Shown piece after piece: positions 9,023 through 17,559 of a DNA stretch of 64,000 nt. The stretch comes from Clostridium sp. BNL1100. Lineage in GTDB: Bacteria > Bacillota > Clostridia > Acetivibrionales > DSM-1351. The notes under the pieces are model-generated. The model had not been told where the DNA came from. It did no database searches and worked only from the letters and a program-made list of their open reading frames with translations. The stretch is from assembly GCF_000244875.1 (NCBI RefSeq), contig NC_016791.1, positions 124,001 through 188,000 on the forward strand. Direction: 5' to 3'. Position numbers and translations under genes: made by a program. Numbering within the stretch: position 1 is the stretch's first letter; each line of letters starts with the position of its first letter.

Positions 9023-9649
9023 ATGCCTGAGGTTTATTATTATGTCAGCTCTGATAAAGTATCGGATATACTCGACTGCGGTCTGAAACTGTCTGCTTTC
9101 TTTGACAAGGAAGTAATGATTGAGGGTGACGTTCAGCAGTGTTTTGCAGGTCTTATAAACCCAAGGGACGACATGTATTCATATAATTCGGAATCTCTTA
9201 CCTGTATAAAGATAAATGTTAGAAGTGACAAATGTTATGTGGCAGACAGATTTGTTTACGATACTATAAAAGAAAAGCCTGAGAACCTTGAATTATACAA
9301 TAAATCAGTAATTCCCCTGGAGAAATATATTTTCGGTACTTACCGTAAACCGGAATGTCTTATTACTTCGACTATACTGGCGGGAGAAGCGGCCAGACTT
9401 GACAGGTGCATGGATTTACCTGTTATTTATGAAAATTCTGAAACTCTGTACATAAATAATATAATAAATAATTTCAGAGAACAGTACCATGAATTTGACG
9501 ACTACCTTTTATACAGTTTTTTCAGCAGGCTTGAAGAAATGGGTAAAGTTAATACGATAAAAAGCAGTGACGGTGGAAAAGCTGTATTTACAACCGGGTC
9601 TGGGGAAATCTATTGTATAAGAAAGCCTGAATTAAACAAAATATTTTAG
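9023..9649 (+). CDS. Conserved-looking hypothetical protein upstream of birA
   Basis: 208 residues, soluble, acidic, with no signal peptide or membrane segment. It starts MPEVYYYVSSDKVSDILDCG and contains LINPRDDMYSY, CIKINVRSDKCYVADRFVYD and a helical C-terminal half (IINNFREQYHEFDDYL). The beginning, a Tyr-rich strand followed by a helix and a GL(K) turn, superficially resembles small-molecule or toxin-like ADP-ribosyl folds, but no catalytic signature can be seen and I do not assign one. ATG 9023 is the start because the upstream ATG 9011 overlaps the GGAGG that serves it. It is followed 13 bases later by birA and is probably in that operon. Confidence 0.75.
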   Translation: MPEVYYYVSSDKVSDILDCGLKLSAFFDKEVMIEGDVQQCFAGLINPRDDMYSYNSESLTCIKINVRSDKCYVADRFVYDTIKEKPENLELYNKSVIPLEKYIFGTYRKPECLITSTILAGEAARLDRCMDLPVIYENSETLYINNIINNFREQYHEFDDYLLYSFFSRLEEMGKVNTIKSSDGGKAVFTTGSGEIYCIRKPELNKIF

Positions 9650-9662
9650 ACAGAGGTTTCAT

Positions 9663-10643
9663 GTGAAAAATCAGATTTTAAAAATACTAAAAGAAGAAGA
9701 TAAATATATATCAGGCGAAGATATCAGTAAAGCTTTGGACGTATCCAGAACTGCAGTTTGGAAACATATAAATGAATTGAGAAAAGACGGTTATACTATA
9801 GAGTCATCCTCAAAAAAAGGATATAGATTTCTTAAAGCCCCGGATATACTTGACAAGAGGGAAATTGATATTCCACAGGGACAGATGATTGGAGCGGATA
9901 TACAGCACTTTGAGGAAGTAGATTCAACAAATAATTATGCAAAAAAAATTGCAAACGAAGGCTGTGCTCATGGAACGGTTGTTGTAGCGGATAGGCAGAC
10001 AACGGGGCGGGGCAGGATAGGAAGGCAATGGCAGTCTGATACATCGGAAGGAATATGGTTCTCAATAGTCTTAAGGCCGGAACTCGAACCTGAAAATATT
10101 CAGGTAATAACACTTGCGGCTTCCGTTGCGGTAGTTGAAGCAATAAAGGAGACCCAAGGAATAGTTTGCGGAATAAAATGGCCTAATGATATAATATTAG
10201 ATGGCAGAAAACTTGGAGGTATTCTCACCGAGTTAAGTGCCGAGCCGGGTCATGTTAATTATGTTGTTGTTGGTATAGGAATAAATGCAAATCAGGATTC
10301 GGAGCATTTTGATTATGAGATACGGCAAAAGGCGATTTCATTAAAAATGTACGAAGGTAAAACCGTATCAAGGTCCAATTTGCTTGGCTGTATTCTGACC
10401 AATTTTGAAAAAATATATAAAAGCGTGCTACTTGGAAAAAACCAAGAGATAATAGATAGGTGGACGGAGTATTCGGTCACCATAGGAAAAGAAGTAAAGG
10501 TTGCTTACAAAGATGTAGAATATATTGGAACAGCCCAATCCGTTGCATCTGACGGAAGACTTATTGTACAATGTAAAGATGGAGTGACGAGAGAAATATC
10601 AGCAGGTGAGATTCAGGTTAGGGGCTTGCTGGGATATACATAG
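9663..10643 (+). CDS. birA: Bifunctional biotin--[acetyl-CoA carboxylase] ligase / biotin repressor
   Basis: Activates biotin to biotinyl-5'-AMP and transfers it to the biotin-carrier lysine of carboxylases; as the long (class II) form it also represses biotin genes. 326 residues: winged HTH (about 1-60, GEDISKALDVSRTAVWKHI), catalytic domain with the biotinyl-AMP loop GRGRIGRQWQS and KWPNDI, and a C-terminal SH3-like domain ending VTREISAGEIQVRG. The start is GTG 9663 (the overlapping ATG 9661 is immediately followed by TGA) with AGAGG ahead. It sits in a co-directional run with the hypothetical upstream gene, the REN-rich gene and coaX, a coenzyme neighbourhood. Confidence 0.95.
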   Translation: MKNQILKILKEEDKYISGEDISKALDVSRTAVWKHINELRKDGYTIESSSKKGYRFLKAPDILDKREIDIPQGQMIGADIQHFEEVDSTNNYAKKIANEGCAHGTVVVADRQTTGRGRIGRQWQSDTSEGIWFSIVLRPELEPENIQVITLAASVAVVEAIKETQGIVCGIKWPNDIILDGRKLGGILTELSAEPGHVNYVVVGIGINANQDSEHFDYEIRQKAISLKMYEGKTVSRSNLLGCILTNFEKIYKSVLLGKNQEIIDRWTEYSVTIGKEVKVAYKDVEYIGTAQSVASDGRLIVQCKDGVTREISAGEIQVRGLLGYT

Positions 10644-10676
10644 TGCTTAGCAAATATGGCAAGGAGGATTTTATCA

Positions 10677-11168
10677 GTGGTTAAGAAGAATGAATACCCG
10701 AGAAAAAATTATGTAAGGGATGATGGACAGGCCGGGCAGCAGACAACTCAACCTGCACCGCAACAAAAGGTATATCAGAAGGACGGAGAGACACATCACA
10801 AGGAAAGTCATGTCAGAAGTACCAGACCTCCCAGAGACCAGCAAAAAGAAGGTTACCAGCCTAGGGAAAACAATACGCAAAAAAGGGACTTTACTCCCAG
10901 GGAAAATAACCAAAGAGATAATACAAGCAGAGAAGCATCAGCTTCGAAAGATACTCAGCACAGAGAAAATAACCATCAGAGGAATTACCACCGGGAGAAT
11001 TTTCAAGGCAGAGAAAATAGAGAGCCATACAAACAGCATTTCCAGAGACCTGCTATCAAACCCCGTGCCGAGGAAACTGTTGAGGACATTGCAAACGATA
11101 TAATAAGGATACAAAAAGAAATAGATCTTGAGTTAAAAGAAATAAGGAGTATGAGGCTTGGGGTTTAG
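10677..11168 (+). CDS. Intrinsically disordered, REN-repeat-rich small protein
   Basis: 163 residues with extreme composition: rich in Arg, Glu, Asn, Gln and Lys and almost no hydrophobic residues until the last 35. The motif REN or RENN recurs at least six times (PRENNTQ, PRENNQR, HRENNHQ, HRENFQG, GRENREP). The C-terminal EDIANDIIRIQKEIDLELKEI is a predicted amphipathic helix or short coiled coil. The start is taken as GTG 10677, nine bases after AAGGAGG; an ATG at 10656 lies upstream of that ribosome site and is unlikely. A second reading frame is open across the same stretch, as expected of a repetitive A-rich sequence. I do not recognise a family. It is between birA and coaX with 33-base and 21-base gaps. 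Confidence 0.75.
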   Translation: MVKKNEYPRKNYVRDDGQAGQQTTQPAPQQKVYQKDGETHHKESHVRSTRPPRDQQKEGYQPRENNTQKRDFTPRENNQRDNTSREASASKDTQHRENNHQRNYHRENFQGRENREPYKQHFQRPAIKPRAEETVEDIANDIIRIQKEIDLELKEIRSMRLGV

Positions 11169-11189
11169 GCCTTGTTATCTGGAGGTAAT

Positions 11190-11957
11190 ATGGTTTTAGT
11201 AGTGGATGTAGGGAATACACACATTGTTCTGGGTGTATTTGAAGGGAAAAAGTTGCTTGCAAGTTGGAGACTTGCCACAAATAAAGAACGGACTTCGGAT
11301 GAACTGGGAATGCTGATACTTGGATTGTTTAACCATGAGAAGCTTTCTGTAGATGAGGTTGAGGCAGTGGTTGTTGCATCCGTTGTACCCCCGATTATGT
11401 ATACGTTGGAACATGCCATAAAAAAATATATAAATACTCAGCCCATGATTATAGGTCCCGGAACAAAAACGGGAATAAATATCAGGTACCAAAATCCAAA
11501 GGAAGTCGGTGCCGACAGGATAGTAAATGCCGTAGCCGGTTTTGAACTGTACGGCGGCCCCCTGATTATTGTCGATATGGGTACTGCTACTACTTTTTGT
11601 GCAATATCGGAAAAGGGCGAATATCTGGGCGGTGTCATATGTCCGGGTATGAAGATAAGTGCGGAAGCATTGTATCAAAAGGCTGCAAAGTTACCAAGAA
11701 TTGATCTGGTAAAACCTGAGGGTGTTATCGGAAAGAATACGGTTTCAAGTATGCAGTCAGGAGTTTTTTATGGATACGTAGGTCAGGTTGATTATATTGT
11801 AAATAGAATCAAAAAAGAAATGCGGGAGGATAACATACGGGTTATTGCAACAGGAGGGCTTTCAAGACTTATAGCTGAGGAATCAATGACCATAAATGAC
11901 GTAAATCCTACTCTTACATTAGAGGGCCTTAGATTAATATACGAAAGAAATATATAA
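11190..11957 (+). CDS. coaX: Type III pantothenate kinase
   Basis: Phosphorylates pantothenate in the first committed step of CoA synthesis; type III enzymes are insensitive to CoA feedback and need a monovalent cation. 255 residues, normal. The ASKHA fold is marked by [12 protein letters not shown] (phosphate 1), [15 protein letters not shown] with GADRIVNA (pantothenate and catalytic Asp), [10 protein letters not shown] (phosphate 2) and [11 protein letters not shown] 11190 is preceded by GGAGGT; the frame extends upstream to a TTG at 11172 without support. It is the last gene of the birA operon and ends in a terminator. Confidence 0.96.
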   Translation: MVLVVDVGNTHIVLGVFEGKKLLASWRLATNKERTSDELGMLILGLFNHEKLSVDEVEAVVVASVVPPIMYTLEHAIKKYINTQPMIIGPGTKTGINIRYQNPKEVGADRIVNAVAGFELYGGPLIIVDMGTATTFCAISEKGEYLGGVICPGMKISAEALYQKAAKLPRIDLVKPEGVIGKNTVSSMQSGVFYGYVGQVDYIVNRIKKEMREDNIRVIATGGLSRLIAEESMTINDVNPTLTLEGLRLIYERNI

Positions 11958-11966
11958 AAAACAAAA

Positions 11967-11994
11967 AAAGACATTTTAGGATGTCTTTTTTTTG
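11967..11994 (+). terminator. Intrinsic terminator after coaX
   Basis: AAAGACAT and ATGTCTTT arms around a six-base loop, followed by a T-rich run. Confidence 0.88.
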
Positions 11995-12189
11995 TTAAAA
12001 TCATTATTTTGTATACAAATAGAGTAATAAGGTTTAAAAATACTTGATTTGGCCACAATAAATGATGTATTCTTAAAAATTCGTGATTAATTGGAATAGA
12101 AATCTAAAAAAAAAGGGAAAATTATGTTTGTATATTAAAACATATTGTGTTACGCTAATAGCAATTGTGAAAAATATGGAGGGATTTTA

Positions 12190-13122
12190 ATGGGTTTTAA
12201 AGTTGCGATCATAGGAGCAGGATTTGTTGGAGCATCAGCTGCGTATGCGATGTCTATAAACAACTTGGTTTCTGAATTGGTATTAATTGATGTAAATAAA
12301 GAGAAGGCTTATGGCGAAGCTCTTGATATCAGCCATGGTTTATCATTTGCAGGAAATATGACAGTTTATTCCGGTGACTATTCAGATGTTAAGGATTGCG
12401 ATGTTATAGTTGTAACTGCAGGTGCAGCAAGAAAGCCAGGCGAAACACGTTTGGATCTTGCAAAGAAGAATACTATGATAATGAAGAGCATAGTTACTGA
12501 ACTTATGAAGCACTATAATAAAGGTGTAATAGTAAGTGTATCAAATCCTGTTGACGTATTAGCGTACATGACTCAAAAGTGGTCAGGATTACCAGCAAAT
12601 AAAGTTATAGGATCAGGTACAGTTCTTGACAGTGCTAGATTAAGAACTCACATCAGCCAAGCATTGGATGTAGACATTGCCAACGTTCACGGTTATATAG
12701 TTGGTGAACATGGTGATTCTCAGTTACCATTATGGAGTGCAACTCATATTGCAGGCATACCGTTTGATGAATATGTTAAAATTAACGGCTTAAACATTGA
12801 TAAGGACGCTCTTTTCAGTGAAGTTAAGGTAGCAGGAGCAACTATTATAAAGAATAAGGGAGCAACTTACTATGGTATAGCTCTTTCAATCAACAGAATA
12901 GTTGAATCCATTTTGAAGGACTTCAATACTATCATGCCTGTTGGTACTGTTCTTGACGGACAATACGGAATAAAGGATGTTTTAGTGAACGTTCCTACAA
13001 TAGTTGGCGGTAACGGAGCTGAAAAAGTTCTTGAATTGAACATTTCAGATGCAGAATTACAACTTCTGAAACATTCAGCTGAACAGGTTAGAGCAGTTAT
13101 CGACGAAGTTAAAGATATATAA
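12190..13122 (+). CDS. mdh: Malate dehydrogenase on a lactate-dehydrogenase scaffold
   Basis: 310 residues, NAD-dependent 2-hydroxyacid dehydrogenase. The fold and sequence are of the L-LDH type: Rossmann motif IGAGFVGASAA, NAD-binding Asp in LVLIDVNKEKA, VSNPVDVLAYMT, catalytic His in GEHGDSQLPLWS. The loop reads AGAARKPGETR: Arg81 occupies the position of Gln102 in Bacillus stearothermophilus LDH, the single residue known to switch LDH specificity to oxaloacetate/malate, with Arg87 equal to catalytic Arg109. Together with malic enzyme directly downstream this points to malate, not lactate. ATG 12190 follows TGGAGGGA; an upstream frame from 12145 lacks a ribosome site. An automated pipeline could well call it lactate dehydrogenase. 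Confidence 0.9.
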   Translation: MGFKVAIIGAGFVGASAAYAMSINNLVSELVLIDVNKEKAYGEALDISHGLSFAGNMTVYSGDYSDVKDCDVIVVTAGAARKPGETRLDLAKKNTMIMKSIVTELMKHYNKGVIVSVSNPVDVLAYMTQKWSGLPANKVIGSGTVLDSARLRTHISQALDVDIANVHGYIVGEHGDSQLPLWSATHIAGIPFDEYVKINGLNIDKDALFSEVKVAGATIIKNKGATYYGIALSINRIVESILKDFNTIMPVGTVLDGQYGIKDVLVNVPTIVGGNGAEKVLELNISDAELQLLKHSAEQVRAVIDEVKDI

Positions 13123-13171
13123 GTTTTTTAAAACAAGATAAGTATCTTTAATAAAAAGAATTAAAAATAGG

Positions 13172-13200
13172 TTGTGAAAGATTTCACAATAGTGTAAAAT
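13172..13200 (+). promoter_or_regulatory. Rex-type operator overlapping a promoter for malic enzyme
   Basis: TTGTGAAAGATTTCACAA at 13172-13189 is a perfect 8+8 palindrome around GA and matches the Rex (NADH/NAD+-sensing repressor) operator pattern of Firmicutes. Its first six bases (TTGTGA) fit a -35 box and TAAAAT at 13195-13200 a -10 box at exactly 17-base spacing, so bound Rex would block RNA polymerase. Palindrome and spacing are read directly; Rex binding is inferred. Confidence 0.7.
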
Positions 13201-13207
13201 TAAAAGG

Positions 13208-13256
13208 AACAAATAAACATACTTAATTCTTTCGATAGAAGTATCGTTTATTTGTT
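13208..13256 (+). other. Long imperfect hairpin at the predicted 5' end of the malic enzyme mRNA
   Basis: AACAAATAAAC plus ATACTT pairs with AAGTAT, one bulged C, and GTTTATTTGTT: about 17 base pairs. It begins about 8 bases after the -10 box at 13195, so it would form the very 5' end of the malic enzyme transcript, where such stems protect mRNA. Alternatively it ends the mdh transcript, since T-rich sequence follows. Confidence 0.6.
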
Positions 13257-13311
13257 TCTTGCATTAAGAAAAAACCGACATATTTACTATTAAACGTTTG
13301 GAGGATATCAA

Positions 13312-14487
13312 ATGGGTACTATTTATGAGGATTCACTTAAAGCCCACGAAGAGTGGCAGGGAAAAATAGAAGTTGTATGTAAGGCTCCTTTAAAGGATAA
13401 AAGAGATCTTTCATTAGCTTATTCACCGGGAGTAGCTCAACCATGTCTCGAGATTCAGAAAGACGTTGAGAACTCATACAAATATACTAGAAGACACAAT
13501 CTTGTAGCAGTTATCACTGACGGTACAGCGGTACTTGGTTTAGGAGATATCGGGCCTGAAGCAGGTATGCCTGTTATGGAAGGTAAATGCTGTTTGTTCA
13601 AAACTTTTGGTGACGTTGATGCGTTCCCTCTTTGTATAAAGTCAAAAGACGTTGACACTATAGTTGAAACTGTTAAATTGCTTTCAGGAAGCTTCGGCGG
13701 CGTAAATCTTGAAGATATAGCTGCTCCAAGATGCTTTGAAATAGAAGAAAGATTAAAGAAGGAAACAGATATTCCTATATTCCACGATGACCAGCATGGA
13801 ACTGCTATTGTTACTGCTGCAGGTCTTATCAATGCATTAAAAGTTGTTGGTAAGAAAATGGAAGATATCTCAATAGTTGTAAACGGAGCAGGTGCTGCGG
13901 CTATAGCTATTACAAAGCTTCTCTTCTCAATGGGCTTAAGAAAAGTTGTTCTCTGTGATACAAAGGGTGTTATATATGAAGGCAGAGAGAACCTCAACCC
14001 AATTAAAGCTGAAATGGCTAAAATCACTAACCTCGAAGGTAAGAGAGGTTTATTGAAGGATGTTATGGTTGGAGCAGACGTATTTATCGGAGTTTCAGCT
14101 GCTAACCAGGTTACAAAAGAAATGGTTAAGTCAATGGCTAAAGATCCAATTATATTTGCTCAAGCAAACCCAACTCCTGAAATTATGCCTGAAGACGCTC
14201 TCGAAGCAGGTGCTGCTGTTGTTGGAACAGGCCGTTCAGACTATCCAAATCAGGTTAATAACGTTCTTGCATTCCCTGGTATCTTCAGAGGTACTTTTGA
14301 TGTAGGAGCTCGTGAAATAAATGATGAAATGAAGATAGCTGCTGCATATGCAATCGCTGGACTTGTTGGCGATGAAGAAAGAAATGCAGAGTATGTAATT
14401 CCAGCTCCATTTGATCCAAGAGTAGCAAAAGAAGTTGCAGCAGCAGTTGCAGAAGCAGCTAGAAAATCTGGTGTAGCTAGAAAGTAA
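13312..14487 (+). CDS. Malic enzyme (NAD(P)-dependent, oxaloacetate-decarboxylating)
   Basis: Converts malate to pyruvate and CO2 with reduction of NAD(P)+; with mdh it forms the malate shunt that replaces or bypasses pyruvate kinase in cellulolytic clostridia and can turn NADH into NADPH. 391 residues, the short bacterial type without a phosphotransacetylase domain. Motifs: [15 protein letters not shown], catalytic Lys and metal region [26 protein letters not shown], the nucleotide fold [12 protein letters not shown], and [22 protein letters not shown] precedes ATG 13312. A 189-base gap from mdh holds a Rex-like operator, a promoter and a hairpin, so it can be transcribed separately. NAD versus NADP preference cannot be read safely. 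Confidence 0.95.
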   Translation: MGTIYEDSLKAHEEWQGKIEVVCKAPLKDKRDLSLAYSPGVAQPCLEIQKDVENSYKYTRRHNLVAVITDGTAVLGLGDIGPEAGMPVMEGKCCLFKTFGDVDAFPLCIKSKDVDTIVETVKLLSGSFGGVNLEDIAAPRCFEIEERLKKETDIPIFHDDQHGTAIVTAAGLINALKVVGKKMEDISIVVNGAGAAAIAITKLLFSMGLRKVVLCDTKGVIYEGRENLNPIKAEMAKITNLEGKRGLLKDVMVGADVFIGVSAANQVTKEMVKSMAKDPIIFAQANPTPEIMPEDALEAGAAVVGTGRSDYPNQVNNVLAFPGIFRGTFDVGAREINDEMKIAAAYAIAGLVGDEERNAEYVIPAPFDPRVAKEVAAAVAEAARKSGVARK

Positions 14488-14503
14488 TTTTGTACATGAA
14501 GAT

Positions 14504-14537
14504 AAAAGACTGCCTTTTTAATAAGGCAGTCTTTTTT
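14504..14537 (+). terminator. Intrinsic terminator after malic enzyme
   Basis: AAAGACTGCC and GGCAGTCTTT arms with an A/T loop and a T run; textbook structure 17 bases past the stop. Confidence 0.92.
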
Positions 14538-14621
14538 ATATAACGGTGGGAAATACAATGCTTCCCGCTATTTGTTTTACTTATTTAATTAAAAATTATA
14601 TGGTCTGATTAAAAGTGAATA

Positions 14622-14650
14622 TTGATTGAAAAAGGTATATTACCTATAAT
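14622..14650 (+). promoter_or_regulatory. Sigma-A promoter of the uxu-agu operon with a palindrome in the spacer
   Basis: TTGATT at 14622-14627 and TATAAT at 14645-14650 are separated by 17 bases. The spacer contains the palindrome GGTATATTACC (14634-14644), placed where a repressor would compete with polymerase. It leaves a leader of about 180 bases before uxuB, in which I see no recognisable riboswitch. Confidence 0.6.
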
Positions 14651-14755
14651 GATGACGAAGATGTTGATAGCATTTTTAAATATGGCAATAACCTAAAGTT
14701 AAATATTATCCCTGACGAATTTTTAGCCAAAGTTCTGTTTGGGATATTTTATTAA
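14630..14755 (+). other. Possible relic of a coding sequence in the uxuB leader
   Basis: An open stretch of 41 codons ends at TAA 14753-14755 and reads with protein-like composition (SIFKYGNNLKLNIIPDEFLA) but has no start codon or ribosome site and begins right after TGA 14627. It could be the tail of a deleted gene or chance. It overlaps a good promoter. The rest of the 348-base gap between malic enzyme and uxuB shows nothing else beyond the terminator. Confidence 0.2.
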
Positions 14756-14835
14756 TGTTTTGCCTGCTTATCAACTGCTTAAATGCGCCGGAAATATTAA
14801 ATAACTTTTATACTTTGCGGGGGTGGAAATACAAT

Positions 14836-16449
14836 ATGAAATTAAATAGAAATGGAATAAAGGATTACAGTGCATGGAAAGCAAACCAAGTAGAAGTACC
14901 TAAATTTGATTATGACGAAATGCTGAGAAAAACCACAGAAGAGCCTAGATGGATTCATTTTGGTGCCGGTAATATATTTAGAGGATTTATAGCAGCATTA
15001 CAGCAAAATCTTCTAAATGAGGGAAAAGCGGATTCGGGAATAATTGTTGCGGAAACCTTTGATTATGAAATTATTGATAAAGTATACAAACCTTATGATA
15101 ATCTCAGTTTATTGGTTCACCTTAATCCCGATGGAAGTCTTGAAAAGAAAATTATTGGGAGTGTTTCCGAAAGTTTGGTGGGAGATACAGCCAGAACAGC
15201 GGATTGGAAGAGGCTAAAGGAAATTTTCCGTAAGCCGTCGTTACAGATAGTCAGCTTTACAATTACAGAAAAGGGATATTCACTGACAGGAATGTCAAAT
15301 GAGTTTCTGCCTGATGTAGTACACGATATGGAGAATGGATTCAAGGAGCCTAAGAGTCTCATTGCAAAGACGGCATCCTTGCTGTACGGCAGATTCTTGG
15401 CAGGAGCATTTCCGGTTGCAATGGTCAGTATGGATAATTGTTCACATAACGGAGATCTTCTTAAAAAGTCTATCCAGACACTTATACAAAAATGGGTTGA
15501 TAATGGAATAGTAGAAAAGGAATTTTTAGAATACATAAATAATCCTTCAAAGGTTTCATTCCCATGTTCAATGATTGATAAAATTACTCCAAGGCCTTCT
15601 GAAACAGTAAACAAGGCTTTAGTAGAGATGGGACTTGAGGATACAGAGATAATTCGCACCAATAGAAATACTTATATTTCACAATTTGTAAATGCTGAGA
15701 AACCCCAGTACTTGGTAATTGAAGACCAATTCCCCAATGGTAGGATGCCTCTTGAGGATGCTGGCGTGTATTTCACAGACAAAAGTACAGTTGAAAATGT
15801 AGAGAGAATGAAGGTTACAACATGCTTAAATCCTCTGCATACTGCACTTGCCGTATTCGGATGCCTTTTGGGTTATACACTCATAGCCGATGAAATGAAG
15901 AACCCACAGTTGAGAAAGCTGGTAGAAAATATAGGTTATAAAGAAAGAATGCCTGTAGTTATTAACCCCGGAATCATAGAGCCGCAGGCTTTCATAGACG
16001 AAGTAATAAATCAGCGTTTCCCAAATCCCTATATTCCGGATACACCACAAAGAATCGCTTGTGATACATCACAAAAAATACCGGTTCGTTTTGGTGAAAC
16101 AATAAAAACATATGTCAGCCATCCTACTTATGATGTAAAAAGCTTAACATATATACCTCTTGTAATTGCAGGCTGGTGCAGATATCTCATGGGTATAGAC
16201 GATAATGGAAATGCCATGGAGCTGAGTCCTGACCCGATGCTAGACAAATTAAAAACATATCTTGAAGGCATTGAGCTGGGAAAGGCAGAAAAAGTTGGAG
16301 AGCATTTAAAGCCATTGTTATCGAATGATAAGATTTTCGGTGTGAATCTGTATGATGTAGGGCTGGGTGAAAAAATTGAAGGGTATTTCAAGGAATTTAT
16401 TGCAGGTAAAGATGCAGTTAAAAACGTATTAGGAAAATATGTAAAATAA
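14836..16449 (+). CDS. uxuB: D-fructuronate reductase / D-mannonate oxidoreductase
   Basis: Reduces D-fructuronate to D-mannonate with NADH in glucuronate catabolism. The 537-residue polyol-dehydrogenase (mannitol dehydrogenase) family protein has the N-terminal nucleotide-binding stretch [15 protein letters not shown], the mid-protein [14 protein letters not shown] and the catalytic-domain motif [13 protein letters not shown] with the conserved Asn and His. I chose ATG 14836, after GGGGGTGG; the frame is open from 14755 with no ribosome site. It is the first gene of a tight three-gene operon with uxuA and aguA, so glucuronate from xylan side chains is the obvious substrate source. Confidence 0.9.
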   Translation: MKLNRNGIKDYSAWKANQVEVPKFDYDEMLRKTTEEPRWIHFGAGNIFRGFIAALQQNLLNEGKADSGIIVAETFDYEIIDKVYKPYDNLSLLVHLNPDGSLEKKIIGSVSESLVGDTARTADWKRLKEIFRKPSLQIVSFTITEKGYSLTGMSNEFLPDVVHDMENGFKEPKSLIAKTASLLYGRFLAGAFPVAMVSMDNCSHNGDLLKKSIQTLIQKWVDNGIVEKEFLEYINNPSKVSFPCSMIDKITPRPSETVNKALVEMGLEDTEIIRTNRNTYISQFVNAEKPQYLVIEDQFPNGRMPLEDAGVYFTDKSTVENVERMKVTTCLNPLHTALAVFGCLLGYTLIADEMKNPQLRKLVENIGYKERMPVVINPGIIEPQAFIDEVINQRFPNPYIPDTPQRIACDTSQKIPVRFGETIKTYVSHPTYDVKSLTYIPLVIAGWCRYLMGIDDNGNAMELSPDPMLDKLKTYLEGIELGKAEKVGEHLKPLLSNDKIFGVNLYDVGLGEKIEGYFKEFIAGKDAVKNVLGKYVK

Positions 16450-16475
16450 AACGATGTATTAAGGAGATGATACTT

Positions 16476-17558
16476 ATGAAAATGACCTTTCGATGGTTTG
16501 GTGAAAAGGACGACAGCATAGGTTTGGAGCAAATAAGACAAATACCCGGCGTTACGGGAGTTGTAGGAGCTTTGTATGACGTGCCTGTTGGCGAGGTTTG
16601 GCCAATGGATAAAATTATCGCACTCAAGGACTCGGTTGAAAAAGCTGGCTTAAAGCTTGAGGTTATCGAGAGTGTAAATGTACATGAAGATATCAAACTG
16701 GGGTTGCCAAGCAGGGATAAGTATATTGAAAACTACAGACAGTCTATAATTAACTTGGGAAAAGTAGGGGTAAAGGTTATTTGTTATAACTTCATGCCTG
16801 TATTTGACTGGCTGAGAAATGACCTTGCATATCCATTACTGGATGGGTCCAACGCACTCTGCTATGACCATGATATAGTAAAGGACATAGACCCGGTTAA
16901 ATTGGTTGAAGACACTGCAAAAAGCTCTAACGGTTTTGCTCTGCCGGGTTGGGAGCCTGAAAGATTAAGTGAACTGAAAGATACATTTGAAAAATACAAG
17001 AACGTAGATGAGGATAAATTATTTGACAACCTTAAATATTTTCTTGAAAATATCATGTCTGCATGTGAGGAGGCCGATGTAAAAATGGCCATACACCCGG
17101 ATGATCCACCGTGGCCTCTTTTTGGTTTGCCAAGAATTGTTACATGCAAAGAGAATCTTGAAAGGCTTGTAAAGCTTGTTGACAGTCCATATAACGGATT
17201 AACTCTTTGCAGCGGTTCTTTAGGTGCAAATCCCGAGAACAACATACCTGAATTGATAAGATACTTCGGTAAAATGGGAAGGATACATTTTGGCCATGTA
17301 AGGAATCTGAAGTTCTTCGGAGAAAGAAAATTCCATGAGTCTTCACACCTTTCATCAGACGGTTCCTTCGATATGTTTGAAATCATGAAGGCTTACTATG
17401 ATATAGGCTTTACAGGATATATACGCCCTGATCACGGCAGAATGATATGGGGAGAAAAGGCGAGGCCGGGCTATGGTCTTTATGACAGAGCATTAGGTAT
17501 AGCCTATCTTAACGGATTGTGGGAAGCTATAGATAAGATGACTATCGGGGGTAAATAG
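16476..17558 (+). CDS. uxuA: D-mannonate dehydratase
   Basis: Dehydrates D-mannonate to 2-keto-3-deoxy-D-gluconate; Mn/Fe-dependent TIM-barrel enzyme. 360 residues, as expected. [13 protein letters not shown] is the standard N-terminus, and the metal-site segments [39 protein letters not shown] and [12 protein letters not shown] are all present. ATG 16476 follows AAGGAGA at an eight-base spacing. It lies 26 bases after uxuB, and the next gene starts one base after its stop, so the three are translationally linked. The glucuronate isomerase (uxaC) and KDG kinase/aldolase needed to complete the pathway are not in the window. Confidence 0.96.
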   Translation: MKMTFRWFGEKDDSIGLEQIRQIPGVTGVVGALYDVPVGEVWPMDKIIALKDSVEKAGLKLEVIESVNVHEDIKLGLPSRDKYIENYRQSIINLGKVGVKVICYNFMPVFDWLRNDLAYPLLDGSNALCYDHDIVKDIDPVKLVEDTAKSSNGFALPGWEPERLSELKDTFEKYKNVDEDKLFDNLKYFLENIMSACEEADVKMAIHPDDPPWPLFGLPRIVTCKENLERLVKLVDSPYNGLTLCSGSLGANPENNIPELIRYFGKMGRIHFGHVRNLKFFGERKFHESSHLSSDGSFDMFEIMKAYYDIGFTGYIRPDHGRMIWGEKARPGYGLYDRALGIAYLNGLWEAIDKMTIGGK

Positions 17559-17559
17559 A

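Noticed and set aside
10850-11060. Repeated REN-coding units considered as a CRISPR or DNA repeat array
   Set aside because: The repeats are at amino-acid level with varied codons and spacing; no constant DNA repeat and spacer pattern.
12140-12180. Rex-like half sites (TTGTGTTA and TTGTGAAA) before mdh
   Set aside because: They do not form a dyad: fewer than half the positions pair. Only the 13172 site is a real palindrome.
12190-13122. Calling the gene lactate dehydrogenase
   Set aside because: Arg at the Gln102 position and the malic enzyme neighbour argue for malate.
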